Below, one piece after another: positions 49,201 through 58,500 of a stretch of DNA of 64,000 nt. The translations under genes and the position numbers were made by a program. The stretch is taken from NCBI RefSeq assembly GCF_028389875.1, contig NC_084663.1, positions 992,001 to 1,056,000 of the forward strand, in the 5' to 3' direction. The first letter of the stretch is position 1; each line of letters begins with the position of its first letter. Below the pieces are notes generated by a model, which did no database searches, had not been told where the DNA came from, and saw only the letters and a program-made list of their open reading frames with translations. This DNA comes from Rhea pennata (taxonomy: Eukaryota > Chordata > Aves > Rheiformes > Rheidae).

Positions 49201-52200
49201 TCACATGGTCTGCTTAGAGTTCTTGCAGCATGTAGTCTCTTTACCTAACTCCTGGTGGAAAAAAGAGCAAGCTGGAAAACTTAGGCTCGTGTAAAAAGCA
49301 CACAACTATAAAGGAAAAGTGAGAGAGACTGGGAGGCTGTTCCTGTGATGCATTGGAGAAGATTGTAATACTTGGTGACTGTGCAAGAGGCTTCCTGATT
49401 GTTCTAACATCTATTTTTTGGTGTTTCTTCTTAGGAACATTATATTGCAAGTCTCATGCCCCTGCAGAGGGCCATTACTCCATGGAAGGTATGCTCAGTT
49501 TTCCAGGCTCTTGTGCTTCCTTTTGACTGCAGGAATTGGGAATAGTTACATCATATACTGATCACATATTCTGACACATTGCACAGACTTCCCTCATTGA
49601 AGGAAGAGGGCTATTGCTCTCTCTCTCTCTCTCTCTCTTTTTTTTTTTTTAAGTAAGTTGAAACAAACATTGGGACAGATGCTTCCTGTTTTGCAGTAAT
49701 TTTTTGCTCACCTCAGCTATTGTGAATCTGTAATTTGAATTTTACTAGCGTGACAGGTTAAGATTTTCATGCATTTTTAATTCTCATAGTTGTTGAATGT
49801 GTTAAGCAGCCCCTTCCCTTGTAAATGTAAACCTCATTTTCCTCCAGTTTCTTTTGGGTGCTCTGTAATACACTCTTTGCGTTGTGCAGAATCCCCCACA
49901 GATTCGCCCATTCCGACAGGAAGATTTCATGAAGACCCTTGAGCATGCTGGTCCCCAGCTTACCTGTGTACTTAAAGGTGACTGGTTAGGCCTTTACAGG
50001 TAAGAGTACAGCAATTACTTGCTTTATTCCCTTAACAGCAGCTCCAGGTTATAATGAACATCAAATCCTAATTTACAGTCAGTAGTAAAAAGGAGATTTC
50101 AGGACAGAGATTGATCACCTGAAAAACCCATACCTATGAAGAATTGTTTCAGTAATAATAGCCAGGAAGAGTAAATAAAGGGCAGAATAAATCCTGTGTT
50201 TCGTATAATCTCTTAAATGAGTATCTACAGTCAGGTTTAGAAGCTGTAAACTCTCCTGCTTCAAGAATATCAACTAACTTTTCATTGAGGGAGGGGACTC
50301 CTCATTGAAGATGGAGATTTTTTTTCTACACCAGCTGTCATTTATTGTCTTCCAGGAAATCTTTGTTTCATTTTTCTGGCCCTTACCAGATGGGGTGTAA
50401 GGATATTTAGGTCTTCATCCAGCAATGGTCCTATTTGTTTATAAAGTATTCAGTACAATGGCCATCTCATTCTGGCTGCAAACAAATAGTACTATTAGAA
50501 CATAAAAAGATGCACTTTTTTCAGGGTGGAATTTAAGAGAGCACGTAGAAGAGTTTGCCCTTTCTCCTAAATGATAATTAGGTACAAAAAGAATAGCACA
50601 GATATTCCTTATAGTATGAGTGGGAAAAATCTAGAAAGCAGATGTCTACCCAGAAGGAAAAAGGGAGATGAGCTGATATGGCGAGTTTAAAAAAATCAGA
50701 AAGTGAGCAGAGGCGATAATCATGGATGAGCACATTGTGTAGCTGTGATAACATTTGTACTGTTTTGTGCTTTAATGTACTAAGCAGAAAACAAAACAGT
50801 TCTGCACTTTATGGCATGGATGTGGCAGAGAGATTTAATTTTGGATATCTAATATTTTAGATATAAATTAGATACAACAAGTTTAGATGCAACAAGTATT
50901 TAGATACAACAAGTTTTTTCAATAAGTTGATTGAGGTTTGCAGGGAACTGATGTACATGGAGGGTCAATTCCAGGGTTCTTAACTGTGTGAAATTGTGTA
51001 TGTTATACTATTTGGTGTTCTATTTCTAAATCAAACCTTAATTGAAAAGAACTCTGTCTGTGTCACAGCAGAATTTTGAGATCTTGGCTGAGAATGGAAC
51101 TGCATTGTGCTAGTGAGAGAGAGCAAGCAAAAGAGTCCTCATAGTTGCAAAAAGAAACTTTACGAACGCGAATGAAGTTCTGCTGATAAAGAGTTCTCTG
51201 CAGATATCCTGAGGAAGAGATACTTGGTGGTCCAGTCTTAATAGCAGAAAATGCTGAAATACAACATCTGAGATATCCCAATGCTAATGAAAGACTTTAC
51301 AAAGAATATCCAGTTACAGTGCCTATTCCCAAGATCTGTATGGCATCTTAAACCATCTCATCTTTTTCTCTATCTGCTGCCACAATCCTTGTCTTTCAAT
51401 TAACAACTTGTCAGTCACATTCTGAATTTGGTCTAAGATTCCATAACACTGAAATAGAAACAGGTATTGTTGCTGTCCATTGTTCGCTTTCACACTTGAG
51501 TCAATAAAACTAGAGGTTTATTACTGTGTACTGCACTGGAGAGGTGTAAATTACATGTCCTTTGATATAGCCTACCTTATACTTGTTTATGTAGGAGAAA
51601 TGTAAATTATCAATTATATGCAGCTTAGATCAATGTCAGTAAGTGATTGAAAGATGTAAATAATCAAGAAAACAGAGGAATTAAGCAGCATACTGCAGAG
51701 GAATGTGAATTTCTTTCCATGGTTCAACCATCCTAAGTGTTAATAACTCCAAGGTAAAGCTATGTCTAAATAAGGCTGCAGAGGAGCAAAGTGCACCACT
51801 TTCGATTGGCTTAGGCTTGAGCTGGTGCAAAGAAAGATGTGAGACTGGCAGGATTGCCCCTCATCAGCGACAAGCTGTTAAAGCTGCTCAGCTGTATCAT
51901 GTTAGAGCTTGACACAACAGAAGCTTCTGGAGTGGACAAGATACAAAATTAGCTCATTATCAGTCCACATCCCTAATGACACCATGAATCAGATTGTCTT
52001 TTCCTCTCATGCCTGCTGTAGTAGGAAGGGAAATCGGTGTGCAATGGAGCCACCACACTTCTCTGGCTCCTTCTCTGTCCCCTTCTCAATATCACCTTGC
52101 TTCCTGCAGGCGTTTCTTCAGGTCTCCCAACTTTGATGGCTGGTACCGTCAGAGGCACAAGGAAATGACCCAGAAGCTGGAAGCCCTTCACTTGGAAGCA

Positions 52201-53610
52201 ATCTGTGAAGCGGTATGTTCCAGCTGCAGGTATTCTAACCAATACCAAGCTTTGCAGGCCAGAAACCTGAGAAATGAGGGCACTGCCACTTGGAATGCTG
52301 CTTGGTGCATCTTCATTCTGCCTTCATGGAGGGGATGCTTTGTGCCCATGGGAAATACAGTCCTGCTTTGTGACCATCAGTGCATAGGAATAACAGCACA
52401 TGTGGGGGTCAAGGATATGAACAGTCCATCTCCCTCACTTTGTTAGCCAATGCAAAACCTGCTTTGGCTGCTTTTGGCAATTATTTCTTCATTCATCAGG
52501 CCCTTTCAAGCTAACCAAGTCCCAGACTGGAAGCATCCTCTGTTGCTGGGTTCCTTGATGCCTAATGAAAATAGGTGGGAATTTAAGCAGTGACTGTGGT
52601 ACAATTTCTTAAATTGAGCAGCTGCTGAGATATTCCTAGGAGCTCTGGCATCCTGCCCAGGTGCATTTTCAACTGCAGTGCTTGCTCCACTGTTCAGCAG
52701 TTCCACTCCTCAAGCATAGTGCTGGAATGCAAAAGCTGTCTCCTTTTTTAACAGGCCTGGCTCTGGCCCTGGCAGGTAGATGTAAATTCTGAGCACAGCA
52801 CAAGATTCGTGGTGCTGACTGGAGGAGGGGAACCCTGCATCATCTGCATATTGCTGCATCTTTCCTTGATCCTTCTCTTGCAGGCAAGAGCATGATGCTG
52901 TCATGGGCAGAAAACTGGGGAGAGTGCTCTGTCTTGCTCATTTAGGCTTAAGTGCTGCAGGCAGAGTTATGAAAGTTTTTGGTCTCAGATTTTGCTTACA
53001 TCTATCTCTTTGAGAAAAGTTCTGTAAAGAAGGAAGGTCCCTGAAGAAAACTGTTCTTCTCTTTCTTTAGAACATTGTGGCCTGGATGAAGGACAAGTCT
53101 GAGGTGGAGATTGTAGACCTGGTTCTAAAACTTCGTGAGAAGCTGGTAGGTTTTCCTTCCTTTTTCCTGCACTCATTCTTTTCTGTCTATATCTCCGTGG
53201 CAGGGAGTGATTAGGGGCATAAATCACATTTGATGCTTAGAAAACTTTGTTCCTGCTCCCTGTTTTTGAGAACTGTCAAATGAGACAGTCGTGAAATTGT
53301 AGTGTTTGCCTAAAGGAATATTCAAAGTTCTGTCTCTTCGTTAAGGCTCAGATAACAATTTCCTGTCTGTTGTCTCTTACCCTGAGTAAAGAGCCAACGT
53401 GAGGTTTGCTCAGCCAGCGGCAAAGCAGAAAGAGGTATTTAAGGCTGTTTTAAAATTCTTCCCTTTCTCTGTTCTTTCCCCCTGTAGGTAAGAGCCAGGT
53501 GCCAGCACCTCCCTGTGAAGGAGGAAACCCTTCAGAGGGTGGGCCTTTATATTGAGACCATCATCGGCTCATTGCCAGAGGATCTCCAGACAGTGCTGCA
53601 TCACCACTGA
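28080..53610 (+). CDS. DENND6B: DENND6B: DENN domain-containing protein 6B, Rab GEF (whole gene, 20 coding exons)
   Basis: The spliced product is 572 residues, close to the roughly 585 of human DENND6B. I assembled it from 20 exons with GT-AG borders and compatible phases. Recognisable family blocks in order are [18 protein letters not shown] (residues 25-42), [68 protein letters not shown] and [12 protein letters not shown]. They span the upstream, central and downstream DENN parts, roughly residues 25-200, 220-350 and 350-530. Family knowledge: DENND6 proteins act as GEFs for RAB14 on endosomal membranes and affect recycling of cargo such as ADAM10. Phrases such as RVDKPGSSP and HELDLFRC fit paralogue B better than DENND6A, and the short N-terminus also fits B. 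There is no signal peptide or membrane segment, as expected for a cytosolic peripheral protein. No frameshift or premature stop was found. Confidence 0.96.
28223..28247. repeat. GGGCC pentamer array at the start of DENND6B intron 1
   Basis: Five perfect GGGCC units begin six bases after the exon 1 donor and merge into the G-rich minisatellite downstream. Confidence 0.85.
28255..30400. repeat. 92-bp G-rich minisatellite in DENND6B intron 1 (core about 28300-29990)
   Basis: About 18 tandem units carry a GTGTAG landmark whose last base falls at 28387, 28479, 28570, 28662 and so on to 29946. Spacing is 92 bp with occasional 90-91 bp units. Units are almost identical and differ mainly in a short segment (gtgtgggg-tcaggcgg, -ggcaggcgg or -ggcaggcagg). 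Diverged copies flank the core, from about 28255 on the left and to about 30400 on the right. The + (non-template) strand is strongly G-rich and nearly free of CpG compared with the 95-bp array. Long open frames through it are a composition effect. Confidence 0.95.
30401..36909 (+). other. DENND6B: Remainder of DENND6B intron 1
   Basis: Up to about 30960 the sequence stays G-rich and looks like further decayed minisatellite. From about 30960 to 36909 it is ordinary AT-rich DNA. I see no exon with family similarity, no CR1 fragment and no RNA gene here. Open frames are short. Confidence 0.6.
36910..36948 (+). CDS. DENND6B: DENND6B exon 2 (residues 47-59), 39-nt small exon
   Basis: A long pyrimidine tract ending ttttgcag precedes 13 codons ([13 protein letters not shown]). 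These continue the family sequence directly from exon 1, and the donor is GAG|gtaaca. The exon is short and lies 8.7 kb from exon 1. Intron 2 (547 bp) is mostly a CR1 insertion beginning about 45 bp after the donor. Confidence 0.95.
36990..37432 (+). mobile_element. CR1 LINE 3'-end fragment in DENND6B intron 2
   Basis: A + strand CR1 tail. Its decayed RT frame reads [20 protein letters not shown] (37008 on). The stop region accatgctctaggtgacc follows, then gttggactagatgatctcc, ending in gattctatgaatct. It occupies about four fifths of the 547-bp intron. Confidence 0.95.
37496..37538 (+). CDS. DENND6B: DENND6B exon 3 (residues 60-73 and first base of 74)
   Basis: The acceptor is ttgttgcag and the donor CTCAG|gtaggt. 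The exon encodes [14 protein letters not shown], matching the strongly conserved ICYLSFPDS block of the upstream DENN module. It ends in phase 1. Intron 3 (1174 bp) shows no repeat or gene that I can recognise beyond a short T-rich run near 38090. Confidence 0.95.
38713..38825 (+). CDS. DENND6B: DENND6B exon 4 (residues 74-111)
   Basis: The acceptor is tctgtctcag and the donor CTACAG|gtgagt. The exon encodes [18 protein letters not shown] and a more variable acidic stretch before ending [12 protein letters not shown] is a conserved DENND6 motif. Intron 4 (1739 bp) holds a run of about 25 T near 38934-38957 and a short TTAG-rich stretch at 39692-39734, otherwise nothing recognisable. Confidence 0.95.
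38934..38958. repeat. Poly(T) run in DENND6B intron 4
   Basis: About 25 consecutive T. There is no adjacent element of recognised type. Confidence 0.9.
40565..40645 (+). CDS. DENND6B: DENND6B exon 5 (residues 112-138)
   Basis: The acceptor is ctcttgcag and the donor CAGAAG|gtgagt. The exon is 27 codons in phase 0 and contains [15 protein letters not shown] and RGYFQK, the core strands of the upstream DENN (longin-like) module. Intron 5 (2357 bp) contains a CR1 element at about 40915-41505. The rest, 41506-43002, is AT-rich with no gene seen. Confidence 0.96.
40915..41505 (+). mobile_element. CR1 LINE 3' fragment in DENND6B intron 5
   Basis: About 590 bp of + strand CR1. It has an RT C-terminal frame from about 40909 that contains [20 protein letters not shown] and the same [16 protein letters not shown] block as the intron 2 copy. 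It ends with attctatgat. It is closely similar to the intron 2 copy, probably the same subfamily. Confidence 0.95.
43003..43108 (+). CDS. DENND6B: DENND6B exon 6 (residues 139-173 and first base of 174)
   Basis: The acceptor is gtttttcag and the donor GGCAG|gtgagc. The exon encodes [19 protein letters not shown] and the [15 protein letters not shown] block found in all DENND6 proteins. It ends in phase 1. Intron 6 is 533 bp with a T-rich run just before the next acceptor and no other feature. Confidence 0.96.
43642..43721 (+). CDS. DENND6B: DENND6B exon 7 (residues 174-200)
   Basis: The acceptor is tatccctgcag and the donor ATTCAG|gtactt. The exon encodes [20 protein letters not shown] followed by MGVVIQ, the hinge region before the central DENN domain and nearly invariant in the family. 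Intron 7 is 259 bp and has a short TATG run near 43918. Confidence 0.96.
43981..44043 (+). CDS. DENND6B: DENND6B exon 8 (residues 201-221)
   Basis: The acceptor is gtaatatag and the exon encodes [21 protein letters not shown] in phase 0, with donor GAG|gtgaga. Its first six bases, GTGAGA, themselves match a splice donor, so acceptor and donor consensus are juxtaposed. Intron 8 (816 bp) is pyrimidine-rich with nothing recognisable. Confidence 0.95.
44860..44915 (+). CDS. DENND6B: DENND6B exon 9 (residues 222-239 and two bases of 240)
   Basis: The acceptor is ccttatttag and the donor TTCAG|gtgaga. The exon encodes [18 protein letters not shown], where HELDLFRC marks entry to the central DENN domain and favours paralogue B over A. 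It ends in phase 2. Intron 9 is 627 bp and featureless. Confidence 0.95.
45543..45665 (+). CDS. DENND6B: DENND6B exon 10 (residues 240-280 and two bases of 281)
   Basis: The acceptor is ttcactaacag and the donor ACGAG|gtaatg. The exon carries the central DENN signature: [19 protein letters not shown], then SSEMVLALT. It ends in phase 2. Intron 10 (640 bp) contains a tRNA-Cys-like pseudogene and a CR1 internal fragment. Confidence 0.96.
45788..45859 (+). pseudogene. tRNA-Cys(GCA)-like pseudogene in DENND6B intron 10
   Basis: The 72-bp stretch follows the tRNA-Cys layout: TAGCTC-type D arm with GTGGCAGA, anticodon loop CTGCAGA with GCA, and T loop TTCAAAT. The anticodon stem (TCTGA/TGAAG) and acceptor stem (GAGGGTG/TGCCCAT) both have mismatches. 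It is therefore judged a pseudogene or a tRNA-derived retro-fragment. It lies about 6-10 bp upstream of a CR1 fragment in the same orientation. Confidence 0.75.
45865..46110 (+). mobile_element. CR1 internal (RT domain) fragment in DENND6B intron 10
   Basis: About 245 bp similar to the CR1 RT region that follows the active site. It begins at cagcaagtttgcagatgata, continues through gaggagtggctgataacacc and aaggaagctcatgaagttc, and ends near gtagagaagg. Both the CR1 5' part and 3' tail are missing. Confidence 0.88.
46306..46401 (+). CDS. DENND6B: DENND6B exon 11 (residues 281-312 and two bases of 313)
   Basis: The acceptor is gttcttacag and the donor GCTCC|gtaagt. The exon encodes [20 protein letters not shown] and then [12 protein letters not shown], the best-conserved stretch of the central DENN domain. 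Intron 11 is only 101 bp, the shortest in the gene. Confidence 0.97.
46503..46597 (+). CDS. DENND6B: DENND6B exon 12 (residues 313-344 and one base of 345)
   Basis: The acceptor is tctctttctag and the donor GTCAG|gtaaga. The exon encodes [20 protein letters not shown] and [19 protein letters not shown] is a DENN hallmark. Intron 12 is 570 bp with no recognised feature. Confidence 0.97.
47168..47233 (+). CDS. DENND6B: DENND6B exon 13 (residues 345-366 and one base of 367)
   Basis: The acceptor is tcttcccacag and the donor ACCAG|gtaatt. The exon encodes [20 protein letters not shown] and KP, a lysine-rich linker conserved in DENND6 proteins. Intron 13 is 638 bp with nothing recognisable. Confidence 0.95.
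47872..47936 (+). CDS. DENND6B: DENND6B exon 14 (residues 367-388)
   Basis: The acceptor is tcaatttag and the donor TTAAAG|gtaagc. The exon encodes [20 protein letters not shown] and LK, the start of the downstream DENN region. Intron 14 is 456 bp and featureless. Confidence 0.95.
48393..48482 (+). CDS. DENND6B: DENND6B exon 15 (residues 389-418)
   Basis: The acceptor is tgtgtgcgcag and the donor CCACTG|gtaagt. The exon is thirty codons in phase 0, including [20 protein letters not shown] and TQSFIIPL, conserved in the family. Intron 15 is 952 bp and holds no gene or recognised repeat. Confidence 0.96.
49435..49488 (+). CDS. DENND6B: DENND6B exon 16 (residues 419-436)
   Basis: The acceptor is gtttcttcttag and the donor TGGAAG|gtatgc. 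The exon encodes [18 protein letters not shown]. Intron 16 (401 bp) carries a CT dinucleotide run followed by a T run at about 49617-49651. Confidence 0.96.
49615..49651. repeat. CT microsatellite followed by a T run in intron 16
   Basis: About eleven CT units run directly into about twelve T, more than 200 bp upstream of exon 17. It could act as a remote pyrimidine tract but is not needed for the annotated acceptor. Confidence 0.9.
49890..49999 (+). CDS. DENND6B: DENND6B exon 17 (residues 437-472 and two bases of 473)
   Basis: The acceptor is gcgttgtgcag and the donor TACAG|gtaaga. The exon encodes [20 protein letters not shown] and [16 protein letters not shown]. It ends in phase 2. Intron 17 is 2110 bp. 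It contains three near-identical 14-mers at 50869-50914 and otherwise nothing I recognise. Confidence 0.96.
50869..50914. repeat. Three near-identical 14-mers (tagatacaacaagt) in intron 17
   Basis: Copies start at 50869, 50884 and 50901. The middle one has a single A-to-G difference. They are spaced 15 and 17 bp apart. Confidence 0.85.
52110..52212 (+). CDS. DENND6B: DENND6B exon 18 (residues 473-507)
   Basis: The acceptor is cttcctgcag and the donor GAAGCG|gtatgt. The exon encodes [20 protein letters not shown] and [14 protein letters not shown], helical downstream-DENN sequence shared with both human paralogues. Intron 18 is 858 bp and featureless. Confidence 0.96.
53071..53145 (+). CDS. 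DENND6B: DENND6B exon 19 (residues 508-532)
   Basis: The acceptor is ctctttctttag and the donor AAGCTG|gtaggt. The exon encodes [20 protein letters not shown] and LREKL in phase 0. Intron 19 is 342 bp with no feature. Confidence 0.95.
53488..53610 (+). CDS. DENND6B: DENND6B exon 20 (residues 533-572, stop codon)
   Basis: The acceptor is cccctgtag. The exon encodes [20 protein letters not shown], then [20 protein letters not shown] and TGA. LPVKE and the SLPEDLQ ending match the C-terminus of DENND6 proteins. The exon begins GTAAGAG, a donor-like sequence placed directly on the acceptor. Confidence 0.95.
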   Translation, partial: VRARCQHLPVKEETLQRVGLYIETIIGSLPEDLQTVLHHH

Positions 53611-55500
53611 GCACAATGAGGGGACTCTGCTGGAGAAGGAGGGGCCCTCCCACCTTGCTCCAGGCTGTGGACAGCCGCAGTTGCATTTGGAAAGGAAACT
53701 TCTTCCCTGACATCCAGCCAACATCACCTGATCTGGATTTTGCTCACGTGTGTATGAATTTGAACACATGAGCGCAAGGATCAGAGCTGTAGCAGAAATG
53801 GGGAACCGTGTGCACTTTTTCCTGCCCAGTCCTGCTCTGAGGACCTGGGTTTGAGGTCTGTAAATGAAAAACTCTTCCCTGCGTAGCCACACAGGAAGTA
53901 GTAGGTCAGGAAGTGGCAGACAGGCTTCCAGCAGCATGTACCAGGCTGTGCAAAATCTCTGTTGCCCATATATACACATCAATCTTTATCTAGTGCTTGG
54001 GCTCTCAAAATTTCAATACCTGCATCCTGCCTGCAAGAGGCAAAACCACCCCTGTATTGGGAGAGTTGGTTTTAGGGCAGCTCTTGCTGCTAATGAGAGA
54101 GATGCTAGTCCCCAGCATATAAAAGGTGTGACAAAATTGTCATTGGATGATCAGCAGCCTGACTCATGCCAGGGGAGCTTCAGCTGTGTCAGGAGTGGGT
54201 GACTGAATCACTAGATTTGGAGTGTTCTTGTTTTTCTCCAAAGCAGAGATGTAAAGGAAGAAGGAGCAGGTGTACCTGCTGGGAAGAGGGCTCTCCAGAG
54301 ATTGCATGTATGTGCTGTGTGAATGGCAATAGCTACTGAAGCTCCACAGAGGGGATCTGGTCTCCAAAAGCACTTTATTCTGCCTGGAAAAATGTCTGTG
54401 TGCTCTGGTAATGTACAAGAGAGCTGAAGCTCTCCCCTGGACCATGAGATATCCAATGCAGTCAGCCCGTGTGCTAGTGCAGCGCAGTGGAGGATCTGTT
54501 CTTTACAGTCTGTGTCGCCTTTGCCAAGTGGAAGTCCACACAGTGCCCAGCGTGTGGATGTGCAGGTTCTGCTGCAGAGGTGCAAGCTCACCCTGCCGAG
54601 GTCAGGGTGGAGCAGCCTGACAGATCGTTTCAGGCTATGTCTCTGCTTACCACTACCTGGCTTCCAGCTCTGTCATGCTGCTCCCTTTCACCTCTTGGGA
54701 AAGGGGTCACTATGTACTTCTGGGCTGAATGTATGAAAGACTTGAGGTTCCACTGCCAGTTTTGGATGCAGTTGCCCTCTGCCTAAAAGAGCAGTGTTTC
54801 TGCCAGCTGCCCTGGAGATGGATTTACCATAGCCCCAGGGCAGTCTTGTAACTACTGCAATTGTATTTCACCATCCGCCATTTTGGCCAAGGCCTGAATG
54901 TTTGCCTGAAGAAGAATGGTTTTTAGGATGGATCTGGCAGACAGTGCCTATCTGCTGCACTCTTCTGTAAAAAGCCCTAGAATGTACCATTCCACATAGC
55001 AGGAGTGTTCAGCGTTTCAGCTGAGACCTGCACAGAGCTGTCCTGGGACCTCTGTAGGCAGTGCCAACTGTTTGTGGAGAGGAAGCTGTGCTCTTACGTT
55101 TCACTAGTAATCTCTGCCTGTTGCTGCACTGCCTCTTAATTTATTAGTGGGGTGGGGGAAGGGGTATATCAGTAAGTCACAAGTGTGGCTGAACCCTTCC
55201 TACATATTCCTGCTAAAGAGCAAGGCACAGACAGTGCTGGAACAGTGGGAAGTTACTCTGTTTCCCACTGTCTCCAGCCAGGAAGCAACCAAATGGGAAC
55301 ACATGGCCATATCTCCCAATATTAATGAACTCTGTACAATACTCCTTAGTGGCAACTGTGCCTGTACAGTGTATATTCTGTATATAGAGTTTGTGTGTGC
55401 ATCTGTGCAATAGCTCTGCAGTGACTGTGATGAACTGAAGCACCAATGTATAGTAGAAAATACTAGTTTAAAAAAATTAAACCAGACTGTCTCCTGTTTG
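53611..55500 (+). other. DENND6B: DENND6B 3' untranslated region (end approximate)
   Basis: This is the sequence from the stop codon to a likely cleavage site just after the ATTAAA at 55476-55481. I found no AATAAA on the + strand in this span. Open frames inside it are short and resemble no family. The last 150 bases are T- and TA-rich, as is common near a polyadenylation site. The exact end is inferred. Confidence 0.65.
55379..55386 (+). promoter_or_regulatory. Possible Pumilio response element in the DENND6B 3' UTR
   Basis: The octamer TGTATATA matches the known Pumilio consensus UGUANAUA and lies about 90 bases before the polyadenylation signal. An octamer match is weak evidence alone. 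Confidence 0.3.
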
Positions 55501-55507
55501 GGGGGTC
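55476..55507 (+). terminator. Polyadenylation signal ATTAAA with GT-rich downstream element
   Basis: The common variant hexamer ATTAAA at 55476-55481 is followed within about 10-25 bases by a GT/G-rich stretch (about 55489-55507). This is the expected arrangement for 3' end formation of DENND6B. Confidence 0.6.
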
Positions 55508-58500
55508 TCAGACAGTAATGAGAAACTTTATTTGTTCAGAAATTGAGATTCTGTTGAGCATGCTTGTTCATCGATGTCAACACAGTGATTTTTTTTTTTT
55601 CAGTCTCTTAGCAGTCTCTGCTCGCTCCTTCTCTATGGTACTTCTGTGAGACTGCTCAAAGGGTGTAGGTGTTCAGTGAAATAAGTGAAGCTTTCACCTG
55701 TCCCTGATGTCACCACGCTTCTCTGCATGCATTAAAACCCTACTACGTTTGCAAGATTCTGCTGAGGCCAAGCTGTGTTAATACTGACTCAGACCTACCA
55801 GTAGTCCTCTCCACTGCTCCTTTTACGTAAAAGGCTGTAGCAGTTCCTTTTCTCATATATGCCAGTACCGCAACAGGGCAGCCTCCCATGCTCAGCCTGC
55901 CTTAGGTTTTTCTTGGATCCATAGTGACAATCGGCAGGGCTCTCACCCATCACTGATGCTCTCATCCCCTTTGGGAAACTTTTCCCTAGGGATCCTTTAA
56001 GCCTAGCCCTGTAAAGGGCAACTCAAAGCTGCCTGCAGCTGTGCATCCATCTGCCCTATCTACAGCACATTAGAAGCTCTTGCAAAGCAAACATTTAATG
56101 AGGATGGAGTGTCGTGCAGTCAGAAACACCAGGAATGGCTACCCATCCCGGCAGCTTTTCCCATTGGATTTTGGTCTCAGCCTCATGCAAGGTCCCAGGC
56201 TTTCTAGTTCATCCATTCTCACTCACTCTGGCTCTGTTAACCGCTTCTTTCTATATTTTATCTTCTCAAATTATGTTGTTCTGACTCACTCTCAAATGAT
56301 TGTCTCCTAGTGCTGTAGTGTTTTCAGTCCTTTGACAGGATAGCTCTTGTGTTCTTTGCAAATTGGAGAGCTGAAAGGATGAAAGCATTGCTGCTCCATC
56401 TGCATGCAGACTGGGAGCTCCTGCCTGTTTCTAGAGCCATGTCTCCAGCTCTGCTTTCCTCAGATGTGACTGCTGCTCCTTGTCCCCAGAACAGATGAGA
56501 TGAACACATTGTCCCTCCTCTGAGGGATGCTTTCATCTTGTTTCTTCGTTTTCCAGCATGCTTGTTCAACCTATAGGAACTGCTTGCACTGACAGATCCT
56601 CTTACTGCTGATCTTAGAGTTAGGATTCACTTCAGACTGCCATCTTTTTCCTCTTATTTGTGCCCAACTGAATGCTTTTGGTTCTTCTGTTGTGGTTGCC
56701 ATGGCTGTATTTTTTTATTTTTCTCTGTCTCTCCTCAATTATGTTGCTGTTCCTTAGAGGACAAGTTTCTCTTTGGCAGTTTTTGGTACTCCAGAGACCT
56801 GGGTGCTCCTGGGTGCAGCTGTTCACCTGTTTCTATCTGTTAAGTGATGTGGGCTTTTTTCATCTTGGCTAGTTGTTGTTTACTTTTAGCATCTTCCCAT
56901 TTCAGTTGGAATTGTTGCAGCCCTACCACCATATGCCCTGATTGTGTCTGAAGTACTGTATCAGCAGGGGGTCTGCCCCAGTATTTCCCAACAGTATTTT
57001 TCACAGAAAAGTGGCATTACTGAAGGGCCACACTTGTATTCAGCGTTCTGCGATTTGCTTGACTTCTACTCTTGCAATCACAATACACTTCTCCAGGTCT
57101 CCCTTTCCTCTGGGAGACTGATGGAGAGGGATTCAAGGACGATCCAACCTCTGCTTTGTGCCCCCCCCCCCCATTCTACACCTGCCTTTATATTTCCTCC
57201 ATCTGTTTATGTTCATTTCTGCTTGCATGGCTTTTGCATCCTCTGGAGTCCTAGCAGTGGGTTTGTTTTTATTTCTCCCAGCAAAGCTTGGCCTAATTAT
57301 TTTCTGTCCCAGACAATTATTGGGATGAGGGCCATGCAGTAAATGCTTCTGGCATGCACCTGGTAGCCACAGGAGGCAGAGTCTTGGCGCTCCTCTCCTC
57401 GCACCATCACAGCCTGATGACTTCTATTGTGCCAAAGCGAACACCTGGTTGCACCATCCGACAGTGATTCATCCCTTACATCCGAAGTGTGTGCACTTCC
57501 CAGTCCTGCCCTGGCACCAAACAAGTCATTTGCCTTCCTATGTCTTGATCTGTATCAACGCGCCTTTTAGCACGGCCCCGCAGACCAGAGGGTATGCCAG
57601 GAGCGGAGCTGGTGCGCGCGTGCACGCCCTTACGTTGTGCAGCAGTCAGCACCTACCGGCTTTTTCAGTCATCTTACGGCTGCTCCTCAACACCCTGATC
57701 GTCCTTCTTCAGGTTCACAATTATTCCTCTCGACCCCGAGGCTGCCTCCCAGTGCCCTCGCTGCTTCTCAGCACTCTTTCCTGACTCCTGCTAGCTATGG
57801 CCATTCTCAGCACCTTCTCTCCTCCTTCTCCTCCATGGCTTTGACTGATTTCACTCTTGCTGAGGGTACAATACGGGGGTGGAGGATGCCGTCAGTGGAA
57901 CATTTCCCAGTAAAGCAGTTGTGGCAATATGCACTTTGCTTTTTCTTTTTTTCTCTCTTCCCTCTCTTTCATCTTGCAGAACTATATATTTTTAGCTTTA
58001 TGTTCCTCCCACAGTGATCATATCACATTTCCTGCATCAACCACCCATTATTATCCTTTCCATGTCCTTAGCTAGGCTTTTATGGTCCATGCATTTTTCT
58101 CTCAAGCTCCCTGATCTTCTCCCAGGCCATTCTTCTTCTCACCTCTGTTGGTAAATGCTGGTTCACATGCTTGTATTAAGCATCTGGCACCTTGGTGCTG
58201 TCCTACCCCAGCAATGTCTGGATTGAGCGTGCTATCAATTTTTAAATGAGCTGAAATCCTAATCACCTCCTTGCTTCCATTTCTGGTGGTGCAGGAGTCC
58301 TGGCAGCCACCAAACAGTGAACTGCAGGGTGATGGATGAGATGCTTTCATAGCTGCACTGATGGGTGACCAGGCCTACAGTAGCCCATGGGGAAACTACA
58401 GTGTTGGCACCCGGGGGGGGAGGTCTGTTCCCCACCTCCCTTCATCGCAGCCGTGTGTTAGGTGTGTGCCTTGTGGGCTCTTACACCCTTCTGCTTGTTA

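Noticed and set aside
28080-53610. Assignment to DENND6A instead of DENND6B.
   Set aside because: The short N-terminus and blocks such as [17 protein letters not shown] and QVKDSS fit paralogue B as I know it. DENND6A has a longer acidic N-terminus and different residues at these points.
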